Shown here piece by piece: positions 24,741 through 33,410 of a stretch of 64,000 nt of DNA. Made by a program: the position numbers and the translations under genes. Every line of letters begins with the position of its first letter. Within the stretch, counting starts at the first letter, position 1. Origin of the DNA: Enhydrobacter sp. (GTDB lineage: Bacteria > Pseudomonadota > Alphaproteobacteria > Reyranellales > Reyranellaceae); contig JAHCJV010000016.1 in NCBI GenBank assembly GCA_026126105.1, positions 1 through 64,000 on the forward strand, written 5' to 3'. The notes under the pieces were generated by a model. The model searched no databases. It saw nothing but the letters and a program-made list of their open reading frames with translations, and was not told the origin of the DNA.

Positions 24741-27700
24741 TCAATGGAAGTCGCGAGACGCGATCCTGATCTGCGGCCGATCGAAGATGATGCGGTTGCG
24801 GTCGTAGGGCGGTTTCTTCGCAGGCGGCTCGTTATGGGTCCGACGCGGTTTGGGTTCGTCGCGCGGATCGGGCGTCGAGGAACGGGCCTGGTCGCCGCGG
24901 CCCAGGCGCAGCTCGAAATGGCCGTCGAGATCGGCGATGCGGTCGAGATCGGCCGACCAATCCCACAGGCGCTCGACGACGAGATGGATCACGATGCCCT
25001 CGCGCTGCACGGTGCCGCTGACGGCGAGCAGACGCGCGCCCATGACGATCCTGCGATGCGTCTCGAAGACCCTGGGCCAGACCACGAGGTTGGCGATGCC
25101 GAACTCGTCTTCCAGCGTGACGAACACCACGCCCGAGGCGGTGCCGGGACGCTGCCGCACCAGAACGAGGCCGGCCAGGGCGATACGGTCGCCGTTGCGC
25201 GCCTCCCGCAACCTTTCGGAATGGGACATGCGCCGCTCCGACAGCATCGGCCGCAACAGCTGCAACGGATGGGCGCGCAGCGACATCGAGATCGTCGAAT
25301 AGTCGTCGACCACCTGCTCGCCCATGGTGAGCTTCGGCAAGGTGACCGCCGGTTCGCGGTCGTGCACCGCCGGGCGTGCGTCGAACAAGGGCAGGGACGC
25401 TTCGGAGAAGGCACGCACCGCCCACAGCACGTCGCGCCGCGTGAGCCCCATCGAGGCGAAGGCGTCGGCACGCGCCAGTGCGAGGATCTGGCGCTTGTTC
25501 AGCCCACCACGCCGCCACAGGTCGGCCGGATCGCGATAGGGCGTGGTGCGCTGCTCGACCATGCGCTTCAGGTCGGCTTCCCGGAGGCCGGTGACCTGGC
25601 GAAAACCGAGGCGCAAGGCGCGGCGACGACCGTCGGTCTCCTCCAGGGTGCAGTCCCACTCGCTCGCGTTCACATCGGGCGGCCGCACTTCGACTCCGTG
25701 CTCCCTGGCATCGCGCACGAGCTGCGCCGGCGCGTAGAAGCCCATCGGCTGGGAGTTGAGGAGGGCTGCGGCAAAGACCTCGGGGTAGTGGTACTTCACC
25801 CAGGACGAGACGTAGACCAGGATCGCGAAGCTCGCGGCGTGGCTCTCCGGGAAGCCGTATTCGCCGAAGCCCTCGATCTGCTTGAAGCAGCGCTCGGCGA
25901 ATTCCCGCTCGTATTCGTTGTCGACCATCCCCTGGATGAAATCTTCCTTGAGCTTGTGGATGGTGCCGGAGCGACGGAAGGTTGCCATCGCCCGCCGCAG
26001 CTTGTCGGCCTTGGCCGGCAGGAAGCCCGCGCAGTCGATGGCGATCTGCATTGCCTGCTCCTGGAACAGCGGCACGCCCCGCGTCCTCTCCAGGATCTTG
26101 CGGAGTTTTCCGGGGTACTCGATTTCCCGCGGATCCCTGTCCCGGTTCTTCAGGTAAGGGTGCACCATGCCGCCCTGGATGGGGCCGGGGCGGACGATCG
26201 CGACCTCCACGACGAGGTCGTAATATTCCCGCGGCCTGAGGCGCGGCAGCATCGACATCTGCGCCCGGCTCTCGACCTGAAACACGCCGACCGAATCGGC
26301 CTGGCACAGCATGTCGTAGACTCGTTCGTCCTTCGGCTCCATCGCAAGCGTATGGTGCTCGCCGTAATGCTGCCGGATCATCGCGAACGACTTGCGCAGG
26401 CAGGTCAGCATGCCGAGCGCCAGCACGTCGATCTTGTAGATCCCCAGCGCGTCGAGATCGTCCTTGTCCCATTCGACGACGGTGCGGTCCTCCATTGCCG
26501 CGTTCTGGATCGGGATCAGCTCGTCGAGGCGATCCTCGGTCAGCACGAAGCCGCCGACATGCTGCGAGAGATGGCGCGGAAAACCACATAACGTCGCCGA
26601 CAGTTCGAGCGCCAAAGTGAGGCGTGCATCCTCGAGGTCGAGACCCACTTCCCGCACGTGCCCGAGATTGACGCCAGTGCCTCCGCTGCCCCAGACCGTG
26701 TTGGCCATCACGCCCAGCGTGTCGGGGGAGAGGCCGAGGGCCTTGCCGACATCGCGGATGGCGCTGCGGCTGCGATAGGAAATGACCGTTGCGGCAAGCG
26801 CGACGCGATTGCGGCTCCACTTCTCGTAGATCCACTGGATCACGTCCTCGCGCCGCTCGTGCTCGAAATCGACATCGATGTCGGGTGGCTCGTCGCGTGC
26901 GTTGGACAGGAAACGCTCGAACAGGACCTCGTGCTCGTTGGGATTGACCTCGGTGATGCCGAGGCAATAGCAGACAGCGGAATTGGCAGCGGAGCCGCGA
27001 CCCTGGCAAAGGATCTCCATCGCCCGCGCCTGCTCGACGATCTCGTGCACGGTCAGGAAGTATTGCGCGATCTGCTTCTTCTCGATCAGCGCGAACTCGT
27101 GCCGGATCGTGCGGGTGACCTTGTCGGGCACTCCCTGCGGATAACGCCAGGCAGCGCCTTTCCAGGTCAGCCGCGCCAGCTTCTGCATCGGTGTCTCGCC
27201 GCCTTCGTAGACGGCAGGGTACTGGTAGCGCAGATCCTTCAGCGAGAACCGGCAGCGGTCGACGATTTCCTGGATGCGCTCGACGGCGTGCGGATGCCTG
27301 CGGAAGAGGCGAAGCATCTCTTCCGGCGTTTTCAGATGCCGCTCGGCGGAGGCGAAGCGGTGAAAGCCCAGCTCCTCGACCGTGCAGCCGAGGCGAATGG
27401 CGGTGAGGACGTCCTGCAACGCGCGGCGATCGGGGATGTGATAATGCACGTCGTTGGTGGCGACGAAGCCCATCTTCATCCGGGTGGCGAGAGCGTCGAG
27501 AGCGGCGAGCCGCCGCGCATCGTCGCCGCGGAACAGCATGGTGCCGGCGAGGTAGCAGCGGTCGCCGTACAGGCGGGCGAGCTTGCGCAGCCGGTCGTGA
27601 AACGCCGGACTGTCGAGGTCGCGCGGCGGCAGGACGATGGCGATCAGGCCTTCCGAATATTCCGCCAGATCGTCGACGGTGAGATCGCATTCGCCCTTCG

Positions 27701-28028
27701 CCGCGCGGCGATTGCCGGCGGTCAGCAGGCGCGACAGGCGCTTGTAGCCTTCGACATCGATCGGATAGGCGAGCAGGGAATAACCGTCCCGCGTCTCCAG
27801 CCGCGCGCCGACGAGCAGCTTGATCCATTGCTCCTCCGGGGCGGGATGCTCGTCGTAATAATCCCGGATCGCCGAATAGGCCCGCACCACACCGGCCAGG
27901 GTGTTGCGGTCGGCGATGCCGATCGCGTTGTGGCCGAGCTCTATCGCGCGCCAGACCAGCTCGCCCGGATGCGAGCCGCCGCGCAGGAAGCTGTAGTTGG
28001 TCGTGACCTGAAGCTCGGCGTACGGCAT
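24741..28028 (-). CDS. dnaE2: error-prone DNA polymerase III alpha subunit (ImuC)
   Basis: A 1095-residue C-family polymerase that performs damage-induced translesion synthesis with ImuA and ImuB. The N-terminal PHP domain opens Y-A-E-L-Q-V-T-T-N-Y-S-F-L-R-G-G-S-H; the catalytic aspartates are in P-D-I-D-V-D-F near residues 382-388; the helix-hairpin-helix and OB regions (G-L-V-L-V-R-Q-R-P-G) come near the end. The length and the shortened C-terminus distinguish it from replicative DnaE. It ends the imuA-imuB-RHH-dnaE2 run, but a 251-bp gap with a large inverted repeat separates it from the RHH gene. Confidence 0.96.
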   Translation of the reverse strand: MPYAELQVTTNYSFLRGGSHPGELVWRAIELGHNAIGIADRNTLAGVVRAYSAIRDYYDEHPAPEEQWIKLLVGARLETRDGYSLLAYPIDVEGYKRLSRLLTAGNRRAAKGECDLTVDDLAEYSEGLIAIVLPPRDLDSPAFHDRLRKLARLYGDRCYLAGTMLFRGDDARRLAALDALATRMKMGFVATNDVHYHIPDRRALQDVLTAIRLGCTVEELGFHRFASAERHLKTPEEMLRLFRRHPHAVERIQEIVDRCRFSLKDLRYQYPAVYEGGETPMQKLARLTWKGAAWRYPQGVPDKVTRTIRHEFALIEKKQIAQYFLTVHEIVEQARAMEILCQGRGSAANSAVCYCLGITEVNPNEHEVLFERFLSNARDEPPDIDVDFEHERREDVIQWIYEKWSRNRVALAATVISYRSRSAIRDVGKALGLSPDTLGVMANTVWGSGGTGVNLGHVREVGLDLEDARLTLALELSATLCGFPRHLSQHVGGFVLTEDRLDELIPIQNAAMEDRTVVEWDKDDLDALGIYKIDVLALGMLTCLRKSFAMIRQHYGEHHTLAMEPKDERVYDMLCQADSVGVFQVESRAQMSMLPRLRPREYYDLVVEVAIVRPGPIQGGMVHPYLKNRDRDPREIEYPGKLRKILERTRGVPLFQEQAMQIAIDCAGFLPAKADKLRRAMATFRRSGTIHKLKEDFIQGMVDNEYEREFAERCFKQIEGFGEYGFPESHAASFAILVYVSSWVKYHYPEVFAAALLNSQPMGFYAPAQLVRDAREHGVEVRPPDVNASEWDCTLEETDGRRRALRLGFRQVTGLREADLKRMVEQRTTPYRDPADLWRRGGLNKRQILALARADAFASMGLTRRDVLWAVRAFSEASLPLFDARPAVHDREPAVTLPKLTMGEQVVDDYSTISMSLRAHPLQLLRPMLSERRMSHSERLREARNGDRIALAGLVLVRQRPGTASGVVFVTLEDEFGIANLVVWPRVFETHRRIVMGARLLAVSGTVQREGIVIHLVVERLWDWSADLDRIADLDGHFELRLGRGDQARSSTPDPRDEPKPRRTHNEPPAKKPPYDRNRIIFDRPQIRIASRDFH

Positions 28029-28079
28029 GGGGACCTCACGCCCTGCTCATGTTCTTGCCGTCCGTAGCTCACATTTCTC

Positions 28080-28223
28080 CTCATCCTGAGGAGCGTAGCG
28101 CAGCGAAGCGTCTCGAAGGATGGCAACGCGAAGGAAGGAGCTGCAACCACTCCGAGGTGCAGAGACATGGTGCGGGTTGCCACCCTTCGAGACGCTTCGC
28201 TGCGCTGCGCTCCTCAGGGTGAG
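28080..28223. repeat. long inverted repeat, REP-like family B variant
   Basis: Two 48-nt arms (28080-28127 and 28176-28223) pair with three mismatches around a 48-nt loop. The core CCTGAG..AGCG..AGCGAAG..AAGGATGG is an expanded form of the CCTGAGCG-AGCGAAGGA element at 32549, 43795 and 53443. It fills most of the otherwise gene-free 28029-28279 gap upstream of dnaE2 and could cause partial termination or mRNA processing between imuB and dnaE2. Confidence 0.88.
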
Positions 28224-28279
28224 GTGGGTGTGCAGCCACGAAAAGGAAACATTCACAACCGTGGGCGTCGGCATCACGA

Positions 28280-28516
28280 TCATCGGCGGCGGTCCTCCCG
28301 CAGCAGGAGCACGCTGTCAGTCTGCTTTACGCCCTTGGGCGTCAGGGCGGCGATGCGATCGACTTCGGCGAGGGCATCGATGGCCAGAGGCTGGTACGCG
28401 GCATGGCTGAGCAGGTCGCAGATCTCCGCTTCCAGCGAGCGGCGATGGTTCTTGGCGCGCATCTCGAGGCGCGGGATAACTTCGTCATCCAGGTTGCGGA
28501 TGGTGACGGTTCCCAT
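28280..28516 (-). CDS. FitA-like ribbon-helix-helix antitoxin, no adjacent toxin
   Basis: A 78-residue protein whose first 36 residues, M-G-T-V-T-I-R-N-L-D-D-E-V followed by R-L-E-M-R-A and R-S-L-E-A-E-I, are a textbook FitA/Arc-type ribbon-helix-helix DNA-binding domain. Such proteins normally sit just before a PIN-domain VapC/FitB toxin, and none is next to it. GGGGAG stands 9 nt before ATG 28516, and only 25 bp separate it from the imuB stop, so it is read from the SOS operon. It may regulate this operon, be a relic of a lost pair, or neutralise a toxin elsewhere. Confidence 0.82.
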   Translation of the reverse strand: MGTVTIRNLDDEVIPRLEMRAKNHRRSLEAEICDLLSHAAYQPLAIDALAEVDRIAALTPKGVKQTDSVLLLREDRRR

Positions 28517-28541
28517 GGTCGTTGCTCCCCCAACTCTTCGG

Positions 28542-30173
28542 TCACGCGCAAAAGCCGTGCAGGTACCATTTGGCGCCGTTCAGCGGGCCGTCACGGAACA
28601 GCCAGAAGCGGCCGCCGTCGTCGTCCTCGACGCGGTAGTAGTCGCGTACCGGCGGGACGATGTTGGGCGGCATGATCCTGCCGCCGGGGCGCGGCCGCCA
28701 CCATTCGTCGGCGATGCGTTCGGGGCCCTCGATGCGCACGAGGCGATGGGAGTGGCGGCGCCAGACGAAGCGGCGCGGCGGCTCGTCGGGCATCTCGGCC
28801 ATGGTTTCGACCAGCTCGGGCCGCTGCAGCAGCCGCGTCGGACGAATTCCCTTCATCGAGGCGACGCGGGCCCAGGCGCCGTCCGCCGCTGCCGGCGCGG
28901 AGATCGGCGCCACGGTCTGCACGCGCTCGGGGATGTGGCTGTCGCGCGGCAGCAGGCGCACGACGTTGCCCGCGCCCAGGCGCAGCGCCAGCCGGTCGGC
29001 GAGATCGATCGTGCCGTCCTCGCCCAGCGGATTGGCCGTGATCGGTGCCGTCTCGGGCAGCGTGTCCTGCGCGCCGGTCCAGGTCTCGACCTCGGGTGCC
29101 GACAGGATCATCAGCTCGACGCCGAAGCCCGGATCGAGCTCGCCGAGCTTCTGCTCGAACAGCTTCATCAGCTTGGGGTTGTCGCGATTGGGCCGGCTGG
29201 TGCCGATGGCGGTGCGGTCGACCGAGCCGTCAACCCTGTAGAGCGCGATCTCGAGCTTGCGGGCGCCGACGCCCGCCTGCTCGAACTGCTGGCAGAGCGC
29301 GGCGAGCAGGCGGCTGGTCACGGCGGCGATGTCCTCCGGCCGGCCGATCGGTTCGACGAAGGAAAGTCGCGTGCGGAAGGCAGGTGGCGGCCGGCGCGGC
29401 TCGATCGCCTCGCCGACCTTGCCGAGCGCCTGGTCGAGGCGGGTGAGCGGCTGGTCGCCGAAGCGGCGCGACAGCGGCGCGCGGGGCAGCGGGTAGAGAT
29501 CGCCGATGCGGCGCAGCCCGAGCTTCAGGAAGGTCTCGAGGATCGGCTTGTCGAGCCGCAATCCGTCGACCGGCAGCGCGGCGAGCGCGTCGCGCTGGCC
29601 GTTGACAGGGCAGAACAGGGCGGCCTGCGTCTCGGCGAAGCGGGCCAGCGCCCAGGCCGCACCCGCCGTGTCGGCCATCGCGGCGCGGCAGGCGAAGTCG
29701 TGACGGCTCAGACGCTCGACGAGGTCGGCGAGCAGCGCGCGCTCTCCCACTTCCCCTGGACCGAAGAGATGGCCGCAACCGGTGACGTCGAGCAGCAGGC
29801 CCGCGTCGCCGCCGAAGCCGCCGGTGGCGCAGGCCTCGGCACCTTCCTCGGCCATGGCGTCGCCCAGCGGATCGATCGCGACCCACGGCGTATAGCGGTC
29901 GCACCAGTTGGCAATGGTCTCGATCAGGCGGCGATCGGCCAGCGGCTCGGCCGGCAAGGTGACGAGGTCGGGCACGAGGGTCCGTGAATCGGCCAGTCGC
30001 ATGTACGGGCGCAGGCCGGCGGCGCGGGCATGCGGGTTGACCGCCGCGAGCCGCGGGCAGCTGTCGCGCCAGACGACGGTGGCGGCAGCCCTAGCCGACC
30101 AGTCTTTCGCGTCGAGGCGTGCCAGCCGATCGGTCGAGAGCTTGGGGAGCCACAGAGAGACAACGCGCTTCAT
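28542..30173 (-). CDS. imuB: Y-family polymerase-like protein ImuB
   Basis: A 543-residue protein of the DNA polymerase Y family that acts as the hub of the ImuA-ImuB-DnaE2 mutasome and binds the sliding clamp; in this family the catalytic acidic residues are typically lost. The N-terminus V-V-S-L-W-L-P-K-L-S-T-D-R is characteristic. The little-finger region lies near residues 240-350, and the C-terminal segment W-W-x3-P...R-D-Y-Y-R-V-E-D matches ImuB. It overlaps the end of imuA by 83 bp, so the two are translated from one mRNA. Confidence 0.94.
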   Translation of the reverse strand: MKRVVSLWLPKLSTDRLARLDAKDWSARAAATVVWRDSCPRLAAVNPHARAAGLRPYMRLADSRTLVPDLVTLPAEPLADRRLIETIANWCDRYTPWVAIDPLGDAMAEEGAEACATGGFGGDAGLLLDVTGCGHLFGPGEVGERALLADLVERLSRHDFACRAAMADTAGAAWALARFAETQAALFCPVNGQRDALAALPVDGLRLDKPILETFLKLGLRRIGDLYPLPRAPLSRRFGDQPLTRLDQALGKVGEAIEPRRPPPAFRTRLSFVEPIGRPEDIAAVTSRLLAALCQQFEQAGVGARKLEIALYRVDGSVDRTAIGTSRPNRDNPKLMKLFEQKLGELDPGFGVELMILSAPEVETWTGAQDTLPETAPITANPLGEDGTIDLADRLALRLGAGNVVRLLPRDSHIPERVQTVAPISAPAAADGAWARVASMKGIRPTRLLQRPELVETMAEMPDEPPRRFVWRRHSHRLVRIEGPERIADEWWRPRPGGRIMPPNIVPPVRDYYRVEDDDGGRFWLFRDGPLNGAKWYLHGFCA

Positions 30174-30900
30174 CGTTCCACTCCAGGAGCCAGGATGGCA
30201 TCTCTTCGACCGAGGGCTGGCCGAAGCGGTTGCGCCGCAGCTCGATCCGCCATCGCGGACGGTCGAGCTCGGGCGAAGGTGCCGAGGCGACCCGCCAGCG
30301 CGTCGCGCAGATGCTTTGCGGCGGTGCCGGCTGGCCGCGCAGAAGCAAGGCGGGCACGCCGTTCTTCTCGGCGGCGAGCGACAGGCGGCGGCCGGCGGTG
30401 GGATCGGCGGCGCGGGTCTCCCCGACGACGGCGGCGATGCCGGGCGTGCGCAGCCCTTCCTCCATCGCCCAGAACAGATCCTCGTCGCGCCGCGCCGTGA
30501 CCATCAGCAGCCGCGCCGGGTCGATCCAGCCGGCCAGCGCCGGCGCATAAGGCGGGGCGTCGGAGGCGCCCGAGGGCTGGCGGCACCACAGCAGGGTGCC
30601 GGAGCCCAGCCGACCGATCAGGAAGGCGGTGAAGGCCAGCGCCGCGCCGTCATGCGCTGCGACGCGCCCTGAGGGCGACGGACCCGCTTCGATCTCGTGC
30701 AAGGCGCCGGTCAGCAGGCCGCCGTCGGGCAGCAGCCGGTCGATCTCCGCCACGCCCAGCGGGACAGCCGCCCGGCCCGCGCGCTGGGTGCTATGGGCGC
30801 GCTCCAGCCGGCGCACCTGCTCGCGCAGGGTGGGCGGGACGGGACTCCCGCGGTCGTTGGCGACAGGAGGAGCAAAGGCGTGTGGGGAAATGACGGGCAT
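30091..30900 (-). CDS. imuA: ImuA, RecA-like mutasome component
   Basis: A 269-residue protein related to the RecA/SulA fold. The L-R-E-Q-V-R-R-L-E N-terminal helix, the G-V-A-E-I-D-R-L-L-P-D-G-G-L segment and H-E-I-E-A match the alphaproteobacterial ImuA family; there is no intact Walker A. It is the first gene of the operon, and its ATG is 38 bp from a GTTC-N7-GTTC LexA box, so it is expected to be strongly induced by DNA damage. The 83-bp overlap with imuB is long but common for this pair. Confidence 0.92.
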   Translation of the reverse strand: MPVISPHAFAPPVANDRGSPVPPTLREQVRRLERAHSTQRAGRAAVPLGVAEIDRLLPDGGLLTGALHEIEAGPSPSGRVAAHDGAALAFTAFLIGRLGSGTLLWCRQPSGASDAPPYAPALAGWIDPARLLMVTARRDEDLFWAMEEGLRTPGIAAVVGETRAADPTAGRRLSLAAEKNGVPALLLRGQPAPPQSICATRWRVASAPSPELDRPRWRIELRRNRFGQPSVEEMPSWLLEWNDEARCLSVAPQALDRSAGTPRRERLVG

Positions 30901-30938
30901 CGCCCCCTCGATCCGGGTTCAGGGTTGGGGGTAAAAAT

Positions 30939-30953
30939 GTTCTCTTTTTGTTC
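30939..30953 (-). promoter_or_regulatory. LexA (SOS) box
   Basis: GTTC at 30939-30942, seven bases, GTTC at 30950-30953 (GAAC-N7-GAAC on the imuA strand). This is exactly the alphaproteobacterial LexA operator, 38 bp before the imuA start, the expected place for SOS control of imuA-imuB-dnaE2. It also lies 87 bp before the divergent higB start. Confidence 0.93.
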
Positions 30954-30989
30954 TATTCGTCGGTCGATCGAGAGTCAATGGCGGAGAGG

Positions 30990-31030
30990 ATAGTTATGTG
31001 CTACGTAACCGTTACGATCTCCATAACTAT
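30990..31030 (+). promoter_or_regulatory. nested dyad, probable HigA operator
   Basis: An outer inverted repeat ATAGTTATG / CATAACTAT (30990-30998 and 31022-31030) encloses an inner 13-bp palindrome CGTAACCGTTACG (31004-31016). It ends 10 bp before the higB start. Toxin-antitoxin operons are normally autorepressed through such dyads by the HTH antitoxin, so HigA is the likely ligand. Confidence 0.75.
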
Positions 31031-31040
31031 GAGCTGACGC

Positions 31041-31328
31041 TTGATCGTAACCTTCGCGGACAAACGGACGGCCGCGCTTTTCGCCGGATATCCGCCTCGC
31101 AAGGGAATCTCATCGCGGCTTGCCATCGAGGCTCTCGCAAAGATGCAACAGCTTCATGCCGCCACGGCTCTCATCGATCTTCGCTCCCCGCCAGGGAACC
31201 GTCTCGAAGCGCTCAAGGGAGATCGCCGTGGTCAATTCAGCATCCGCGTCGACCGCCAATGGCGCCTCTGCTTTCGCTGGCAGGATAACGACGCCTATGA
31301 CGTCGAACTCGTGGACTATCACGACTAG
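31041..31328 (+). CDS. higB: HigB-type (RelE superfamily) toxin
   Basis: A 95-residue ribosome-dependent mRNase-type toxin. The body G-N-R-L-E-A-L-K-G-D-R-R-G-Q-F-S-I-R-V-D-R-Q-W is the family hallmark; basic residues on the last strands would contact mRNA. The start is read as TTG 31041, giving M-I-V-T-F-A-D-K as in homologues; no ATG fits. The toxin precedes the antitoxin, the usual higBA order, with 9 bp between them. A non-ATG start may keep toxin output low. Confidence 0.9.
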   Translation: MIVTFADKRTAALFAGYPPRKGISSRLAIEALAKMQQLHAATALIDLRSPPGNRLEALKGDRRGQFSIRVDRQWRLCFRWQDNDAYDVELVDYHD

Positions 31329-31337
31329 GAGTTTGTC

Positions 31338-31691
31338 ATGACCATTCGCCGAGAAGACATCGATGCCGGTCTCGTCGACTTCTCCGATATCGCGGGGGAA
31401 GGGCGCATTCCCCTGACCCACCCCGGCACAATCCTTGCGAAGCAATTTCTGAAGCCGTTGCGCCTGACTCCCTACCGACTGGCCAAGGACATCAAAGTGC
31501 CGCTCAACCGCATCACCGCAGTCCTTGCCGGCAAGCGCGCGATCACACCGGATACGGCCTTGCGCCTGGCCCGTTATCTCGGGACGACACCGGCTTTCTG
31601 GACGAACCTGCAGGCGCATTACGATCTCGAAACCACCCGTCGACGCAACGAACGGCGCATCATCGCCGACGTCGTGCCGCTGGCAGCATGA
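31338..31691 (+). CDS. higA: HigA-type antitoxin, XRE HTH
   Basis: A 117-residue protein with a Xre-family helix-turn-helix: H-P-G-T-I-L at about 28-33, then Y-R-L-A-K-D-I-K-V-P, I-T-A-V-L-A-G-K-R-A-I-T-P-D-T-A-L-R-L-A and the F-W-x-N-L-Q end typical of HigA. It has an upstream TAGGAG site. It should bind and neutralise HigB and repress the pair through the dyad at 30990. Confidence 0.93.
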   Translation: MTIRREDIDAGLVDFSDIAGEGRIPLTHPGTILAKQFLKPLRLTPYRLAKDIKVPLNRITAVLAGKRAITPDTALRLARYLGTTPAFWTNLQAHYDLETTRRRNERRIIADVVPLAA

Positions 31692-31701
31692 GGAACGTCC
31701 G

Positions 31702-32541
31702 ATGTCGCTTCGCTTTTCCGCTGCCGCCCTGATCGCCGCCACCGTCGCCCTGCTGGCCGGCCCAGCCCTGGCGCGCTGTTCGAAGAACCTCGTGGAGAGA
31801 TTGGGGCAGGGCACGCACTTCGCCTCGCTCGACCTCGCGCAGCTCGCAGCCGGCGGCGACGCGTCGCCAAATCGCGCGGTCATCACCTTCGTCGGCCATG
31901 CCAGCTACCAGATCGACACGCCGGAGGGGGTGCGGGCGATCACCGACTACAACGGCGTGAACGGCTTCGGCCGCAATCCAGACATCGTCACGATGAACAA
32001 CGCGCACAGCACGCACTTCACCGACGAGCCGGAGGACGGCATCACCTTCATCCTGAAAGGCTGGCCGAGCGAGCCGGGCGAGACCGAGGCCAAGCACGAC
32101 GTGCGGCTCAAGGACATGCGGGTATGGAACGTGCCGACCAACGCGCGCGACTGGGGCGGCAGCTCGGCGCGCATCAACGGCAACTCCATCTTCATCTTCT
32201 CGATCGGCGATCTCTGCATCGCCCATCTCGGCCATCTGCATCATCGCCTGACCAAGGAGCATCTCGAGCAGATCGGCCGGATCGACGTGCTGATGGTGCC
32301 GATCGACGGCTCCTTCACCATGGGCGTGCCGTTCATGGCCGACGTCATCCAGTCGATCGACCCGAAGATCGTGCTGCCGATGCACTATTGGGGCAAGTAC
32401 CAGCTCGATCGCTTCGTCGGCCTGATGGCGCCGCTCGACGCCGACTTCGTCTGGCCGGACAAGCGCAGCATCGAGGTCGTGAAGGAGGACCTGCCCGAGA
32501 AGCTGACGGTGATCGCCGTCGCGGGCGAAGGCGGGGGTTGA
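31702..32541 (+). CDS. exported metallo-beta-lactamase-fold protein, UlaG-like
   Basis: A 279-residue protein with a cleaved signal peptide (hydrophobic residues 7-24, then A-L-A-R-C). The fold is seen in V-I-T-F-V-G-H-A-S-Y, M-N-N-A-H-S-T-H-F, H-L-G-H-L-H-H and L-P-M-H-Y-W-G-K-Y, the UlaG-like variant of the MBL zinc set. It starts 10 bp after higA but has no functional link to it that I can see. Substrate unknown; periplasmic hydrolase is inferred. Confidence 0.85.
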   Translation: MSLRFSAAALIAATVALLAGPALARCSKNLVERLGQGTHFASLDLAQLAAGGDASPNRAVITFVGHASYQIDTPEGVRAITDYNGVNGFGRNPDIVTMNNAHSTHFTDEPEDGITFILKGWPSEPGETEAKHDVRLKDMRVWNVPTNARDWGGSSARINGNSIFIFSIGDLCIAHLGHLHHRLTKEHLEQIGRIDVLMVPIDGSFTMGVPFMADVIQSIDPKIVLPMHYWGKYQLDRFVGLMAPLDADFVWPDKRSIEVVKEDLPEKLTVIAVAGEGGG

Positions 32542-32548
32542 TCCCTGA

Positions 32549-32635
32549 TCGTCCTGAGCGTAGCGAAGGACCTCACGCCAGACACGCGGTCCGTGTCTGA
32601 TCGTCCGGCGAGATCCTTCGCTGCGCTCAGGATGA
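32549..32635. repeat. inverted repeat, REP-like family B
   Basis: Left arm TCGTCCTGAGCGTAGCGAAG onward (32549-32574) pairs with 32610-32635, with three differences. Between them is a second small dyad, CAGACACG / CGTGTCTG (32579-32599). It lies between the convergent MBL-fold gene and the end of the ABC operon and probably ends or protects both transcripts. Confidence 0.85.
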
Positions 32636-32642
32636 CAAAGTA

Positions 32643-33410
32643 CTAAAGCTCGCTCGAGACGAACTGGCTGAGTTCGGCGGTCTTGGGCTTCGCGAACAGC
32701 TCGGCGGTCGGGCCGCTCTCCCACACCTTGCCCCTGTGCATGAACACCACGAGGTCCGCGACGCGGCGTGCGAAGCCCATCTCGTGCGTGACGGTGATCA
32801 TGGTCATGCCGCGCCGGGCGAGATCCTCCATCACCGCCAGCACCTCGGAGGTGAGCTCGGGATCGAGCGCCGAGGTCACCTCGTCGAACAGCATGACCTG
32901 TGGCGACAGCGCCAGCGAGCGGGCGATTGCGACCCTCTGCTGCTGGCCGCCGGAGAGCTGCTCAGGATAGGCCGTGCGTTTGTCGGTCAGCCCGACCATG
33001 GCAAGCACTTCGGCGGCCTTGGCGTTTGCCTCCTCGCGCGATTGCTTCTTCACCAGGGTGAGCGCGAGCGTGATGTTCCGCTCGACGGTGAGATGCGGGA
33101 AGAGGTTGTAGCTCTGGAACACCATGCCGACGTCGCGGCGCAGCTGGGCGCGCGCGGCGCTGCCCGGCCGGCCGACCGCATGGTCGCACACCGTGATCGC
33201 ACCGCCCTGGATCGTCTCCAGCCCGGCGATGCAGCGCAGCAGGGTGCTCTTGCCCGAGCCGCTGCGGCCGACGATGGCCACGACCTGGCCCCGGGAAATG
33301 TCGAAGCTCACGCCGTCGAGCACGCGCAGGGGGCCGAATTCCTTCACGACGTCCTTGATGCTGACGATCGCTTCACCTGGCGATTCTCTTGTCGCTTCAG
33401 CGGCCGGCAT
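32643..33410 (-). CDS. polar amino acid-type ABC transporter ATP-binding protein
   Basis: A 255-residue GlnQ/HisP-type ATPase. Walker A G-R-S-G-S-G-K-S-T, signature L-S-G-G-Q-Q-Q-R, Walker B V-M-L-F-D-E-V-T-S-A-L-D and the H-loop T-V-T-H-E-M are all intact. It overlaps the permease gene at 33397 by 14 bp and closes the operon beginning with gntR at 37638. Confidence 0.93.
   Translation of the reverse strand: MPAAEATRESPGEAIVSIKDVVKEFGPLRVLDGVSFDISRGQVVAIVGRSGSGKSTLLRCIAGLETIQGGAITVCDHAVGRPGSAARAQLRRDVGMVFQSYNLFPHLTVERNITLALTLVKKQSREEANAKAAEVLAMVGLTDKRTAYPEQLSGGQQQRVAIARSLALSPQVMLFDEVTSALDPELTSEVLAVMEDLARRGMTMITVTHEMGFARRVADLVVFMHRGKVWESGPTAELFAKPKTAELSQFVSSEL

Noticed and set aside
24832..27828. 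A 998-codon open frame on the minus strand in another phase of dnaE2.
   Set aside because: Arginine- and alanine-rich shadow of the dnaE2 coding frame, whose catalytic motifs are intact.
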